Positions 50,669 through 59,992 of a stretch of DNA of 64,000 nucleotides are shown here, piece after piece (position 1 is the first letter of the stretch; each line of letters begins with the position of its first letter). This DNA comes from Streptomyces sp. CG 926. GTDB taxonomy: Bacteria; Actinomycetota; Actinomycetes; Streptomycetales; Streptomycetaceae. The stretch lies in assembly GCF_003148825.1 (NCBI RefSeq), contig NZ_QGGZ01000021.1, forward strand, positions 36,438-100,437, in the 5' to 3' direction. The notes under the pieces were generated by a model. It was not told the DNA's origin. It was given only the letters and a program-made list of their open reading frames with translations, and did not search any database. The position numbers and the translations under genes are program-made.

Positions 50669-52513
50669 ATGTCCAGCCGTAGTCCCCGCTCGGTCGTCAC
50701 CTTCCCCATCGTGCTCAGGGAGTTGACGGTGCTGCGCGTCTCGGACGTCACGCCCGGGATGCGGCGGGTGACCCTGGGCGGCCCCCAGCTGCACGCCTTC
50801 GAGCACGCGGGCCTGTCCCTCCCGGCGCTGCGCACGGAGGGCTTCGACGACCACGTGAAGTTCTTCTTCGCGGAAGAGGGCCGGGATCCGGTCCTGCCCC
50901 GGCAGAACGTGAGCAGCCTGGACTGGCCCTCGGACGGCCGGCCGATCTCCAAGGACTACACGCCGGTGCGGTTCGACCCGGTGGCCGGGGAGATCGACTT
51001 CGACTTCGTCCGGCACGACGGCGGTATCGCCTCGGCGTGGGCCCAACAGGCCGCTCCGGGCCAGGTGACCTGGATCGCCGGGCCGAAGATGTCGCACGGT
51101 CACCCCGAGGGCGCGGACTGGCTGCTGGTGATCGGCGACGAGACGGCGCTGCCCGCGATCGCTCGCTGGCTCGACGAGATGCCCGAGGGGACCCGGGCCC
51201 GGGTGTTCGTCGAGGTCGGCGAGGACAGCCACCGCCAGGAGCTGCCGACGCGCGCCGAGGCCGAGGTCACCTGGCTGGTGCGGGACGGCGTCCCGGCCGG
51301 GCGCAGCGATCTGCTGGAGCGCGCGGTGCGGGACATGGAGTGGCTGCCGGGGACGGTGTTCGTCTGGGCCGCCGGTGAGGCCGTCACCCTCAAGGGCATC
51401 CGACGGCACCTCTCGGTGGACCGGGGCGTGCCGCGCGAGCAGACGCACATCACCGGCTACTGGCGGCGGGCCGAGGTGGTACCCGGCCTCGCCGAGCCGG
51501 CCGATCCCGACGTGCTGGAGGGCGAGGACGCGCACGGCAGGCTCCACGAACTGACCGACCTGGCCCCAGGTCTCGCGATCCGCGTGGCCGTCACGCTGGG
51601 CCTGGTCGACCTGGTCTACCAGGGCGTACGGGAGCCCGCGGAGCTCGCGCGGCGCAGTGGGATCGAGCCGCGCTCGCTCGGCGCGCTGCTGAAGTATCTC
51701 GTGGAGATCGAGGTGTTCGAGGTCGGCGACGACGGGTACCGGCTGACGCCGGTGGGCGAGGAGCTGGTGGAGGACGACCATTCGTCGGAGGAGTACGACC
51801 TGCGCGGCGCGCAGGCCGCCTTCGACCTGTCGCTGGCGGGGCTCGCCGAGCGACTGCGTTCGGGCGCGAACGGGTGCCGGACGGCGTCCGGCGAGACCTT
51901 GGCCGATGCGCTGCGCACCGACGCGCGCCTGGGCGGTTCGGCCCGTACCGCGATCGAGGACGAGGCGCGCTGGGTCTCCACCGGGGTCGCCGGTGCCTAC
52001 GACTGGTCTGCGGTGGACGTCCTCGGCGCGGCGGGCAACGGCGCCGGCACGGTGGTCAACGCGCTGGTCAAGGAGTTCCCGGGGCTGCGGGTGCGGATCG
52101 CCGCCCTGCCGTCGGTGCTGGGTGTCCTGGGCGGGGAGATCCTCGACCCGGAGGTGTTGCCCCGGGTGGAGCTCGTCGCGCAGACGCACCCGGTGCCGTC
52201 GGGTGCGGGCACCCTGCTGCTGTGCCGGCTGCTGGAGTGGCTGCCGGACGAGGACGCGGTCCTGACCCTGGCCGAGGCCGCGGCCGCGCTGTCGACCGAT
52301 GGTGCCCTGGTGCTGGTCGAGCAGGTGGAGGCGGCGGATCCCGACGACATCGACGCGGCCCTGCACCACCTGCGGCTCACGGCGGCCTTCGGCTCCGGAC
52401 TGCGCTCGGTGAAGGACGTGACCGCGCTGGCCGAGCGGGCCGGGCTCACGGTGCGCGCCTGCCGTGACGTCGGCTGGGACCACCGACTGTGGGTGCTCGC
52501 GCCGACCGCCTGA
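50669..52513 (+). CDS. Siderophore-interacting protein fused to a methyltransferase-like domain
   Basis: 614 residues. Residues about 10-275 are a siderophore-interacting (ViuB/SIP) flavin reductase: LRELTVLRVSDVTPGMRRVTLGG, DYTPVRFDP (flavin site), GDETALPAIARWLDEMP (NAD(P)H side), WAAGEAVTLKGIRRHL and TGYWRRAE. From about 285 a second domain follows that resembles O-methyltransferases: a winged-helix dimerisation part (LGLVDLVYQGVREPAELARR, SLGALLKYLVEIEVFE) and a Rossmann-like part whose SAM motif is degenerate (VDVLGAAGNGAGTVV). The first domain should reduce ferric to ferrous iron from the imported siderophore; the second may be non-catalytic. AAGGAG sits 8 bp before ATG 50669. No iron box was found upstream. 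Confidence 0.92.
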   Translation: MSSRSPRSVVTFPIVLRELTVLRVSDVTPGMRRVTLGGPQLHAFEHAGLSLPALRTEGFDDHVKFFFAEEGRDPVLPRQNVSSLDWPSDGRPISKDYTPVRFDPVAGEIDFDFVRHDGGIASAWAQQAAPGQVTWIAGPKMSHGHPEGADWLLVIGDETALPAIARWLDEMPEGTRARVFVEVGEDSHRQELPTRAEAEVTWLVRDGVPAGRSDLLERAVRDMEWLPGTVFVWAAGEAVTLKGIRRHLSVDRGVPREQTHITGYWRRAEVVPGLAEPADPDVLEGEDAHGRLHELTDLAPGLAIRVAVTLGLVDLVYQGVREPAELARRSGIEPRSLGALLKYLVEIEVFEVGDDGYRLTPVGEELVEDDHSSEEYDLRGAQAAFDLSLAGLAERLRSGANGCRTASGETLADALRTDARLGGSARTAIEDEARWVSTGVAGAYDWSAVDVLGAAGNGAGTVVNALVKEFPGLRVRIAALPSVLGVLGGEILDPEVLPRVELVAQTHPVPSGAGTLLLCRLLEWLPDEDAVLTLAEAAAALSTDGALVLVEQVEAADPDDIDAALHHLRLTAAFGSGLRSVKDVTALAERAGLTVRACRDVGWDHRLWVLAPTA

Positions 52514-52524
52514 CCGGAGAGCGA

Positions 52525-52563
52525 CGGCGTGCCGTGCCCTGCCCGGTGGGGTACGGCACGCCG
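52525..52563 (+). terminator. Hairpin terminator after the SIP fusion gene
   Basis: An 11-bp stem (52525-52535 with 52553-52563), 11 bases after the stop codon. Confidence 0.75.
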
Positions 52564-52601
52564 CCGCGTCGACCCGCCCCGCTTCGTGCGAATCTGTGGT
52601 C

Positions 52602-53492
52602 ATGACGTCTGAGGTCACGGCAGCGGCCTGGGCCGGGCAGCAGGTCGCCGCGGTCCGCGACGACCCGACGGGGCGGATGGCCTTGATGGAGCGTTGCTAC
52701 CACGGCCCGTTCGGCAAGGCGCCCCAGCACCTGCCGTTCCGCCGGGCGGCGATGTCCTTCATGCGGTGGCAGGTGCGGCGGGGCGTGTTGCGGCCTCCGT
52801 CCGCCGATCGGCCCGGCAGTCCCTGGTGGCGGGCGGTGAACGAGCGGATCCTCCGGGACGGCTGCGAGGCCGTGGGCCTGAGCGGCGGACTTCCCGGGCC
52901 TCCCTCCGCGCGCACGGTCGACCATTGGCGGGCCTTCGCCGAGCACCCGACGGCCCGGGCCTGGTACCGGGCCCACAACGGGAGCGTGGTCGCCGCCTAC
53001 CTCGAGAACCGCGATCTCGCGGAGGCGGAGAACGAGACCGAGCGGTTCTTCATGAACGTGGTCCTCTGCCGCGTGCTGTACGCCCACGCCCTCGTCTCGG
53101 CGCCCCGCCTCGCCCTCGGGTGGCTGCGCCCGCTCGCCCCGTTCCTCGGCGATCCCCGGGTGGAGATGACCGGGATCTTCTTGCAGTTGTCGCGCGTGCT
53201 CCCCGACGCGTACCCGCTCCACGACACGGTGCGGTCCCACCTCGACCGGGAGATCGGCTTCGGTCGCCTCCTCGATTTCGGAGTGATCACGCCGAGGCTG
53301 CGGCAGCTCTACGCGTGGTCGGCCCACGAACTCGGGGCTCCCGACCTGCTCGGCTGCCTGCGCGACGGAGCCCCCGTCTACGCCTGGTCGTTCGACGACC
53401 GGCATGTCTGGGAGCCCCCGAACTCCTTCGCCCTCCGTGTGATCCACCGGGCGCTCCCACCCGAACCGGAACGGCGCACCCGGTACCGGTGA
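52602..53492 (+). CDS. Conserved-looking hypothetical protein
   Basis: 296 residues, soluble, mostly helical. Distinct stretches: GRMALMERCYHGPFGKAPQH, SFMRWQVRRGVLRP, NDRD-like helices (NETERFFMNVVLCRVLYAHAL) and a C-terminal LPPEPERRTRYR. No signal peptide, membrane span or catalytic motif I can name. Codon use is that of a real gene. ATG 52602 is the first plausible start. It is convergent with the methyltransferase gene, 21 bases away. Confidence 0.8.
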   Translation: MTSEVTAAAWAGQQVAAVRDDPTGRMALMERCYHGPFGKAPQHLPFRRAAMSFMRWQVRRGVLRPPSADRPGSPWWRAVNERILRDGCEAVGLSGGLPGPPSARTVDHWRAFAEHPTARAWYRAHNGSVVAAYLENRDLAEAENETERFFMNVVLCRVLYAHALVSAPRLALGWLRPLAPFLGDPRVEMTGIFLQLSRVLPDAYPLHDTVRSHLDREIGFGRLLDFGVITPRLRQLYAWSAHELGAPDLLGCLRDGAPVYAWSFDDRHVWEPPNSFALRVIHRALPPEPERRTRYR

Positions 53493-53513
53493 CCGGTCGT
53501 ACGGTCCCCCGCC

Positions 53514-55286
53514 TCAGCTCCGCCGGGCGGTGGCGGCCGGTGCGCCCGCCTTACGGGCGTGCAGCACGTGCGCGTCCAGGGGCAGGGGGCGGCGGCCGAC
53601 GAGCTGGAGCCCCGCGTCGGCGAGCAGACGTGCGTAGTGGTCGGCCCGCCGTTCGCGGCCTCCGACGTTGCACAGCATGTGCAGATCCCAGGCGGTGGCC
53701 AGCGAGGGGGAACCGTCGACGGGCAGGAGGCGCTCCACGACGAGCAGGTCCGCGTGGGCGGGCATCGCACGGACGCAGTGGCGCAGGATCTCGCGACAGC
53801 GGTCGTCGTCCCAGTCGTGCAGGACGCGGGACAGGATGTAGACGTCGCCGCCGGTCGGCACGTCGGCGAAGTCGCCCGCGCGGTAGTCGCAGCGCGAGCC
53901 GCAGCCCGTGGCGTCGAGGAGGCGGCGGGCGGCCTGCACGGCGTGCGGGCGTTCGAGGAGGACACCGCGCAGGCGCGGGTGCGCCGTGAGGATGCGGCCG
54001 AGGAGCTCGCCGTTCCCTCCGGCGATGTCCACGACGGTCGCGGCCCGGGACGCCTGGGCCGCCTGGGATGCCTGGGCCGCGGCGGTGATCACGGGATGGG
54101 TGGGGAGCGGCTGGAACATCCGAGAGCTCGCGGCCATGGACCGGTCGAAGAGGGCGGCGAGTTCGGGGTCGCGGGCGAAGTGGTCGAAGTGGTTCTCGCC
54201 GAAGAGGTGGTCGAAGGCCGGCTGTCCGGTCCGCACGGCGTGGTCGAGAGCGCCGAAGGAGCGGTAGAACGGGCCCGCGTACATCAGGGCCAGCGGTCGC
54301 ATCGACCCGGGCGTGTCCGCGCGCAGCAGGGCGCCGAGTTCGGTCAGGCGGAATCCTTCCTGCTGCTCGACGACCGCTCCGAGCATGGCCAGGTAGCGCA
54401 GCAGGGTGGCGAGGCTTCGCGGGTGGGTGCCGGTCGGCCGGGCGAGGTCCTCGGTGCGGTGCGCGGTACGGGTGTCCATGACGTCGGGCAGGCCCAGCCG
54501 GGCGAATGTGGCCAGTGCCTGCGTCGTCCACGCGCCGGTGAAGAGGTGAAGGAGCGTTTCGGCGGGCTGCCGCGCGTCGTCGCGGGGGCGGTGGTCCAGG
54601 TCGGAGTGGTCCAGGTGCGCGGCGAGGGTGTCGCGGTGGTCGCCCGGGGCGTAGAGCTCCAGCCGCCGGTAGTCGCAGGCCGCGTCGGCGGGGAGGGTGA
54701 AGTAGAGGACGGTGCCGTCCTCGTGCGGGTTGTAGCCACCGCCGTCGGGCCGCGCGCCGTGGCGGCCGAGGATCGCGCACAGGCCGCGCAGGGCCAACGG
54801 CTCCGGATGCTCGACCTCGAAGGCGAGGTGCGCCTCGTGCCGGCGGACGCGTTCGTAGGCGGCGAGCGGTTCCAGGTCGGAGTGCGGGGGCACGGTCAGG
54901 GCGAACACCTCGACCGCGCGCCGCTCCCCGTCGTGGCCGTCCACCGGCGGGCGCAGGATCCGGACGTCGAGCTCGGCCGGGTCCCGCCGGTGGCGCCGGG
55001 CGAGCCGGTCCCGGACCACCACGCTGGGGTGGGAGGGAGTGTCCACGGCCAGTCCGCAGTCGACGAGTTGGGCCCGCAGGCCGTCGGAGTCCGGCGGAAA
55101 GAGCAGCAGTCCGGCGTGGGCGAACCGGCAGTGCTCGGCCAGCGTCCGTAGGTCCGGGCCGCCGAGTCCGGGCAGGAGGTGCGGGAGCAGGGCGGCGCTG
55201 TCGTGCTCGCGGACGAACCGGGCTGCCGCGCGCAGGCAGGCGGTGTCGTCCCGGAGCAACGTTTCGTCGGGGAGGGTCGTCGTCAT
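53514..55286 (-). CDS. O-methyltransferase with N-terminal VOC-like extension
   Basis: 590 residues. Residues from about 240 on form a classical O-methyltransferase: a dimerisation winged helix (ALATFARLGLPDVMDTR, LATLLRYLAMLGAVVEQ), the SAM motif VVDIAGGNGELLGRIL, and ILSRVLHDWDDDRCREIL, whose histidine is the usual catalytic base region. The N-terminal part is unusual for the family; one stretch (HLAFEVEHPEP ... PDGGGYNPHEDGTVLYF ... LELYAPGDH) looks like half of a vicinal-oxygen-chelate domain, though I am unsure. It is 130 bases downstream of the flavin hydroxylase on the same strand, so they may act together on a phenolic substrate. Confidence 0.85.
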   Translation of the reverse strand: MTTTLPDETLLRDDTACLRAAARFVREHDSAALLPHLLPGLGGPDLRTLAEHCRFAHAGLLLFPPDSDGLRAQLVDCGLAVDTPSHPSVVVRDRLARRHRRDPAELDVRILRPPVDGHDGERRAVEVFALTVPPHSDLEPLAAYERVRRHEAHLAFEVEHPEPLALRGLCAILGRHGARPDGGGYNPHEDGTVLYFTLPADAACDYRRLELYAPGDHRDTLAAHLDHSDLDHRPRDDARQPAETLLHLFTGAWTTQALATFARLGLPDVMDTRTAHRTEDLARPTGTHPRSLATLLRYLAMLGAVVEQQEGFRLTELGALLRADTPGSMRPLALMYAGPFYRSFGALDHAVRTGQPAFDHLFGENHFDHFARDPELAALFDRSMAASSRMFQPLPTHPVITAAAQASQAAQASRAATVVDIAGGNGELLGRILTAHPRLRGVLLERPHAVQAARRLLDATGCGSRCDYRAGDFADVPTGGDVYILSRVLHDWDDDRCREILRHCVRAMPAHADLLVVERLLPVDGSPSLATAWDLHMLCNVGGRERRADHYARLLADAGLQLVGRRPLPLDAHVLHARKAGAPAATARRS

Positions 55287-55416
55287 CGTGAAGGTGTCCT
55301 CGGGCCGGTACGGGGCTGGGCAGGGCGAAGCAGGTGGCGGGGGCGGAAGGGGTGGAGGGGGTGGAGCGTGCGGAAGGAGGGTCCGGGCGAGCCGTACGGG
55401 GCCGGCCCCGCGGCGG

Positions 55417-56634
55417 TCACACGCCGACGTAGTTCTCGGCGAACCAGTCCTGGTGGATGCGCGAGGTGCGCAGCGAGGCGAGCCGGGAACGCCGCAGGCC
55501 GGCCTGGAAGAACGATCCGGCATCCTGGTCCCGGTCGGAGGGCGCGTGCAGGAGCCGGGTCATCCACCCGGTGAACTCCTGCGCCCGCCAGATGTGCGCC
55601 AGGCAGCGGTCCGAGTAGGTGTCGAGCCCTGCGGTGTCGCCCCGGGTGAGGGCATCGGTCAGGGCTTCGGCCAGCATCTCGGCTTCCAGGACCGCCAGGT
55701 TGGCGCCCTTCGCGGCGGCCGGCGCGAGCAGGCTCGCCGCGTCGCCCGCCAGGAGGAGCGAGCCGTGCCGCAGCGGTTCGACGACGTCGCAGGTGAGGTC
55801 GAAGACCCCGCGTTCCAGGAGCGTGCCCCGGCGCAGCGGGCCGTGGTCCGCGGCGCCCATCCGCACGTCGAGCTCGTCCCAGATCCGCTGCTCGGGCCAG
55901 GCGTCGGCGGGAGTGCCGCGCTGCCATTGGAGGTAGTAGCGGGTGACCTCCGAGGTGCGGGCCATGTGTCCGGCGAAGCCGCGGTCGTGGATGGCGTAGC
56001 CGACGGCGTCGAGGCTGGGCGGGGCCTCGGCGAGCAGGCCGAGCCAGGTCACCCCGTGGTCGTAGCGGTGGTGGCGGACGGCGCCCGGCGCAAGTGAGCG
56101 CCGGGCCGCCCCGTACCGGCCGTCGCAGCCGGCGACGTACCGGGCGGTCCAGCGGGTGGTGCGGCCGTCGGATTCGCGCGTCATGACGGACGGCCGGGTG
56201 CTGTCGGTGTCCCGCACGGCGAGCGCCTCGGTGCAAAAGCGGATGCGTCCGCCGAGGTCGAGGTAGTGGGTCAGGAGGTCCGTGACCAGGTGCTGCTGCG
56301 GGTAGACATGATGCTGCGCCCCCTGGCCGAGGGCGCCGTAGTCGAGGCGGAACCGGCCGTCCGGCGTGCGGAATTCGCACGTGCCGTGGCGGCGGCCGTT
56401 CCGGTGCAGCCCGTCGGCGAGGCCGTGGCGGTCCAGGATCTCCACGGTGTTCGGGGCGAGGAACCCCGCGCGGGCCCGGGCCTGGACCTGGGTACGGGAG
56501 GCACGTTCCAGGACGACGCTGTCGATCCCGGCGGCGTGCAGCAGGATTCCGAGAACGAGCCCGGCGGGGCCGGCGCCGAGGACGACCACATCGGCTGACT
56601 CACATAACGTGGGGGACTTGTGACTTTCCGTCAT
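55417..56634 (-). CDS. FAD-dependent aromatic hydroxylase, PHBH family
   Basis: 405 residues. FAD-binding start VVVLGAGPAGLVLGILLHAAG; the p-hydroxybenzoate-hydroxylase-specific ERASRTQVQARARAGFLAP and NTVEIL; the DG motif region in YVAGCDGRYGAARR; and the second FAD motif LLAGDAASLLAPAAAKGANLAV. It should hydroxylate a phenolic acid or related aromatic ring using NADPH and oxygen. ATG 56634 is used; an earlier in-frame GTG at 56670 lies on the operator-like repeat. The substrate is unknown. Its neighbour is an O-methyltransferase and a SARP-type regulator gene lies upstream. Confidence 0.92.
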   Translation of the reverse strand: MTESHKSPTLCESADVVVLGAGPAGLVLGILLHAAGIDSVVLERASRTQVQARARAGFLAPNTVEILDRHGLADGLHRNGRRHGTCEFRTPDGRFRLDYGALGQGAQHHVYPQQHLVTDLLTHYLDLGGRIRFCTEALAVRDTDSTRPSVMTRESDGRTTRWTARYVAGCDGRYGAARRSLAPGAVRHHRYDHGVTWLGLLAEAPPSLDAVGYAIHDRGFAGHMARTSEVTRYYLQWQRGTPADAWPEQRIWDELDVRMGAADHGPLRRGTLLERGVFDLTCDVVEPLRHGSLLLAGDAASLLAPAAAKGANLAVLEAEMLAEALTDALTRGDTAGLDTYSDRCLAHIWRAQEFTGWMTRLLHAPSDRDQDAGSFFQAGLRRSRLASLRTSRIHQDWFAENYVGV

Positions 56635-56669
56635 AGCGGGTGAAGCATAAGCACGCGAAGATCCACACA

Positions 56670-56694
56670 CCTACCTGAACCATCCCTAGGTAGG
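56670..56694. promoter_or_regulatory. Operator-like inverted repeat upstream of the hydroxylase
   Basis: CCTACCT (56670-56676), 11 bases, AGGTAGG (56688-56694): exact 7-bp arms. It lies 36 bp upstream of ATG 56634, a position expected for a repressor or activator site. Confidence 0.55.
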
Positions 56695-56867
56695 AATAGA
56701 GTGACAATCGGCATGCGCGTGGCCGCCCGGCGACCGTGGGTCCGGGATCCGTTTCCGCAGCTGAGAGGTGGTGCGCTCCGGGCGCGCGAAGGTGGGCGCG
56801 CTCTCCTGCTACGCCCCCGGCGCGCGCACGAGCGAGCCCAGCGGGTCAGCGCCCTCGGCGGGACCTG

Positions 56868-59723
56868 TCAGGTGCGGCCGGAGGTGCCGGAACTCGCACC
56901 GGCGGCGATCCGCCGGGGCGTGGCTCGTATCCCGTCCAAGGCCGCCCGCGCGGCGACCTCGCCCTCCTCGTAGGCGTTGGCCCGGGCCTCTCGGATGGCC
57001 TCGCGGAGCTGTCGAACGGCCTCGCCGGTACGTCCGACGGCGGCGAGCGCCTCGCCGTGGAGGGTACGCAGAACCACGCGCCGTGGGGCCGCCAGCGGAG
57101 GCGCGGCGAGCGTGAGCCCGTGGGCCGCGTGGTCGGCGGCCTCGGCTGCGGAGCCGACCGACAGCAGGTGTTGGGCGAGGTGTTGGTGCGCCAGGGTGGC
57201 TGTCTCGGTGAGGCCTGCCCGCTGGGCCAGGGCGAGGGCCTCGGCCAACAGGGCGCCGGGCCGCTCGTGGTCTCCGTGCCGCATGAGCGCCACGGCGAGG
57301 TTGATCCGGGCGACCGCCTCCCCGGCGACGTCCCCCGCGCGGATCGCGAGGTCGGGGGCCCGCTCCAGTCGGGTCAGGGCCTCCTCGGGCCTGCCCTCCT
57401 CGGACAGCACCCAGCCGAGCAGTGCCGACGCCCGGGACTGGGCGGCCGGATCGCCGTCCAGTTCCGCGGACGTCAGGCCCTGTTCGAGCAGCGGCACCCA
57501 GCCGTCGCGGACCTGCCACACGATGAGCGGCCACTGGAGCAGGACGATCCGCCAGGCCCGGTCGTGGAGGCCCGCCGCGACGGCGGACTCGACCGCTGCC
57601 CGCAAGGTGCCGCGTTCGGCGGAGTACCAGGCGAGCGCGGCCGTCCGGTCGGCGAACGGGCGGATCTCGGCCGAGAGCCGGGCCCCGGCCGGCAGGGCGC
57701 AGCACGGTTCGCCGCCGGGCTCCGCGGCCGCGCACGCCCCGAGCAGGGTCTGCACCCAGTGGTCGAGCAGCCTCAGCAGCCCGGCGGGTTCGTGGCCGGG
57801 TGCCAGGCTGCGGGCGAAGAGGCGCACCAGATCGTGCAGCACATAGGATCGCGGGCCCGTCTCGACGACCAGCTGGGCCGCGGCCAACTGGTCGAGCGCC
57901 AGGGCGGCCTGGGGCGGCGGGCAGTCGGCGAGCGCGGCAGCGGCGGCGGTGTCGAGCGTGGCGCCGGTGTGCGGGCCGAGGTGGTGGAACAGTCCGCGGG
58001 CCGGTTCGGGCAGATGCCGCAGGCTGAGGCCGAGCGCCGCGGCGACGCCGGTGTCCTCCGCCTCGAGCAGGTCCAGCCGGTGCTGCTCGTCGGCGAGTTC
58101 ACCGGCGAAGGAGGCCAAGCCCCGGTGCGGCCGGGTGGCGAGCCGGGCGGCGGCGACGCGCAGCGCGAGCGGCAGTCCGTCGCACAGGACGGCCAATCGG
58201 GCGGCGGCTTCCGGTTCGGCGGCCACCGATTCCGGGCCCAGTACGGCGGCCAGCAGCGCCGTCGAGTCGGCGGCGGGCAAGGTGCCGACGGTCACCGGGC
58301 GAGCGGCGTCGGTGGCCACCAGGCCGTCGAGCCGTTCGCGGCTGGTGACGAGGGTGACGCAGTCGTCCCCGCCGGGCAGCAACGGGCGGATCTGCTCGGA
58401 GCCGGCGGCGTTGTCCAGTACGACCAGCAGTCGCCGCCCGGTGGTCAGTTCTCGGTAGCGGGCCCCGAGGGCGGCGGGCGAGCCCGGCATCCGCTCGACC
58501 GGGACGCCGAGCGCCAGCAGGAACTCGCGGAGCACGGCAACGGTGTCACGGGCCGGGGTGGGGCTGAAGCCGCACAGGTCGGCGAAGAGGGTGCCGTCGG
58601 GGAAGTCGGCGCGGCGCCGGTGCGACCAGTGCACGGCGAGCGCGGTCTTGCCGACGCCGGCGGTGCCCGTGAGCGTGACGAGGGGGCCCGGAAAGGCGCT
58701 CGTGACGCGGTCGAGGACCGCGAGTTCGTCCTGTCGCGCGATGAAGCCCCGAGGCCGACGGGGCAGCAGTTGGGGCGTGACGGCCTCTGCGGCCATGGCC
58801 GTCCCGTGCGGCCGGCGGACGGTCGGCGACCGGGCCGCCGTCTCGTTGTCGGCACGGTCATCGACATCGGCGGGGGTACCGACGGCGGTACTCGTACCGG
58901 TACCGGTATCGACATCGGTCTCGGTCTCGGCGCCGGTGTCCGTACCCGGCTCGGCGGCGGCGGCGTCGGCAGCTGCATCGGCATCGGTGCGCAGGAGGGT
59001 GCGGTACGCGTCGGTGAGTACCGGTGCGGGGTCGACGCCGATCTCGTCCGCGAGCAGCTTCCGCGTGCGGTGGAAGAAGTCCAGCGCGTCCGCCTGCCGG
59101 CCGGCCCGGGCCAGGGCCAGCATCAGCTGTGCCACGAGCGGCTCCCGCAGAGGGTGCGCGGTGGCCTCGGCGTGCAGTACGGACGCGGCGGCTCCGTGGT
59201 CGCCCAGTCGCCCGTACGCGCGCGCCAGCGCCTCCACGGCCGAAAGGCGCAGTTCCTCCAACGCGTGCGCGGGCGCCTCCAGCGGTGCGCTGTGCACGAT
59301 CCCGGCGAACGCCGGTCCCTGCCACAGGCCCAACGCCTCGCGTAGGACCGCCACGGCCTCCGCCGGGTCCGCGCTCCGCCGGACGAGCCGGAGCGACTCC
59401 TCGAACCGGTGGGCGTCCACGAGTGCCTCGGGCAGGCACAGCCGGTACGCCGCCCCTTGGGTGAGGAGTTCCACGCCGTGTGCCGCCGCGTCGTGCTGCG
59501 CCAACACCGCCCGGAGCCGGGAGACATGTCCCTGCAGCACGGTGCGCGCGTGCTTCGGCGGTTCCTCGTCCCACAGTGCCTCGGTGAGTCGCTCGACGCC
59601 CACGGGCGCGTTCGCGTGGGCCAGCAGCACGGCGAGCAGGCTCCGGCGTTTGGCAGGGCCGAGCGGGAGGGGTGTCCCGTTCGCCGTCGTCACGGAGACC
59701 GGCCCCAACACGCGGAACTGCAC
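56868..59723 (-). CDS. SARP/AfsR-type regulator with NB-ARC and TPR domains
   Basis: 951 residues. It begins VQFRVLGPVSVTTANGTPL, the typical start of the winged-helix domain of SARP regulators, followed by the bacterial transcriptional activation domain (FEESLRLVRRSADPAEAVAV ... DFFHRTRKLLADEIGVDPAP). A threonine/aspartate-rich linker about 60 residues long precedes an NB-ARC ATPase (P-loop GTAGVGKTA near residue 354; LLVVLDNAAG Walker B; TSRERLDGLV). The C-terminus is a set of TPR-like helices. Such large SARPs activate secondary-metabolite genes. GTG 59723 is chosen over GTG 59732 because GGGTGGG is then spaced correctly. A plausible target is the hydroxylase/methyltransferase pair next door. 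Confidence 0.92.
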   Translation of the reverse strand: MQFRVLGPVSVTTANGTPLPLGPAKRRSLLAVLLAHANAPVGVERLTEALWDEEPPKHARTVLQGHVSRLRAVLAQHDAAAHGVELLTQGAAYRLCLPEALVDAHRFEESLRLVRRSADPAEAVAVLREALGLWQGPAFAGIVHSAPLEAPAHALEELRLSAVEALARAYGRLGDHGAAASVLHAEATAHPLREPLVAQLMLALARAGRQADALDFFHRTRKLLADEIGVDPAPVLTDAYRTLLRTDADAAADAAAAEPGTDTGAETETDVDTGTGTSTAVGTPADVDDRADNETAARSPTVRRPHGTAMAAEAVTPQLLPRRPRGFIARQDELAVLDRVTSAFPGPLVTLTGTAGVGKTALAVHWSHRRRADFPDGTLFADLCGFSPTPARDTVAVLREFLLALGVPVERMPGSPAALGARYRELTTGRRLLVVLDNAAGSEQIRPLLPGGDDCVTLVTSRERLDGLVATDAARPVTVGTLPAADSTALLAAVLGPESVAAEPEAAARLAVLCDGLPLALRVAAARLATRPHRGLASFAGELADEQHRLDLLEAEDTGVAAALGLSLRHLPEPARGLFHHLGPHTGATLDTAAAAALADCPPPQAALALDQLAAAQLVVETGPRSYVLHDLVRLFARSLAPGHEPAGLLRLLDHWVQTLLGACAAAEPGGEPCCALPAGARLSAEIRPFADRTAALAWYSAERGTLRAAVESAVAAGLHDRAWRIVLLQWPLIVWQVRDGWVPLLEQGLTSAELDGDPAAQSRASALLGWVLSEEGRPEEALTRLERAPDLAIRAGDVAGEAVARINLAVALMRHGDHERPGALLAEALALAQRAGLTETATLAHQHLAQHLLSVGSAAEAADHAAHGLTLAAPPLAAPRRVVLRTLHGEALAAVGRTGEAVRQLREAIREARANAYEEGEVAARAALDGIRATPRRIAAGASSGTSGRT

Positions 59724-59992
59724 AGATCCCACCCTTGTCGTTCCGTACCGCTTCGTACCGTTCCATCCATGTACAGCTGGCCCCTGATCGAGGATAAGTC
59801 GGATGGTTCCGGCGACATGAGTACGGCCTCGGCCAATCGTGGAACGCCCATGCCGCCCTCGAACGCATGAGGTCAGGGCGCGGTACGGACCCTGTGGGCG
59901 GAGCGTTAGCGGGCCGTTAGAGCATCGTTGGCGGCCGGTGGAAGTGTTCGGGGCGTCGAGTCGTTCCGTCATCCCGATTGGGGAGTACACAC

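Noticed and set aside
55417..56634. Hydroxylase considered as part of the 2,3-dihydroxybenzoate pathway
   Set aside because: The dhbA-C-E-B genes already complete that pathway from chorismate, and the hydroxylase has no iron box.
58850..59000. Repeat-like ACCGGTATCGACATCGG-type sequence
   Set aside because: It encodes the Asp/Thr-rich linker of the SARP regulator and is explained by codon-level low complexity.
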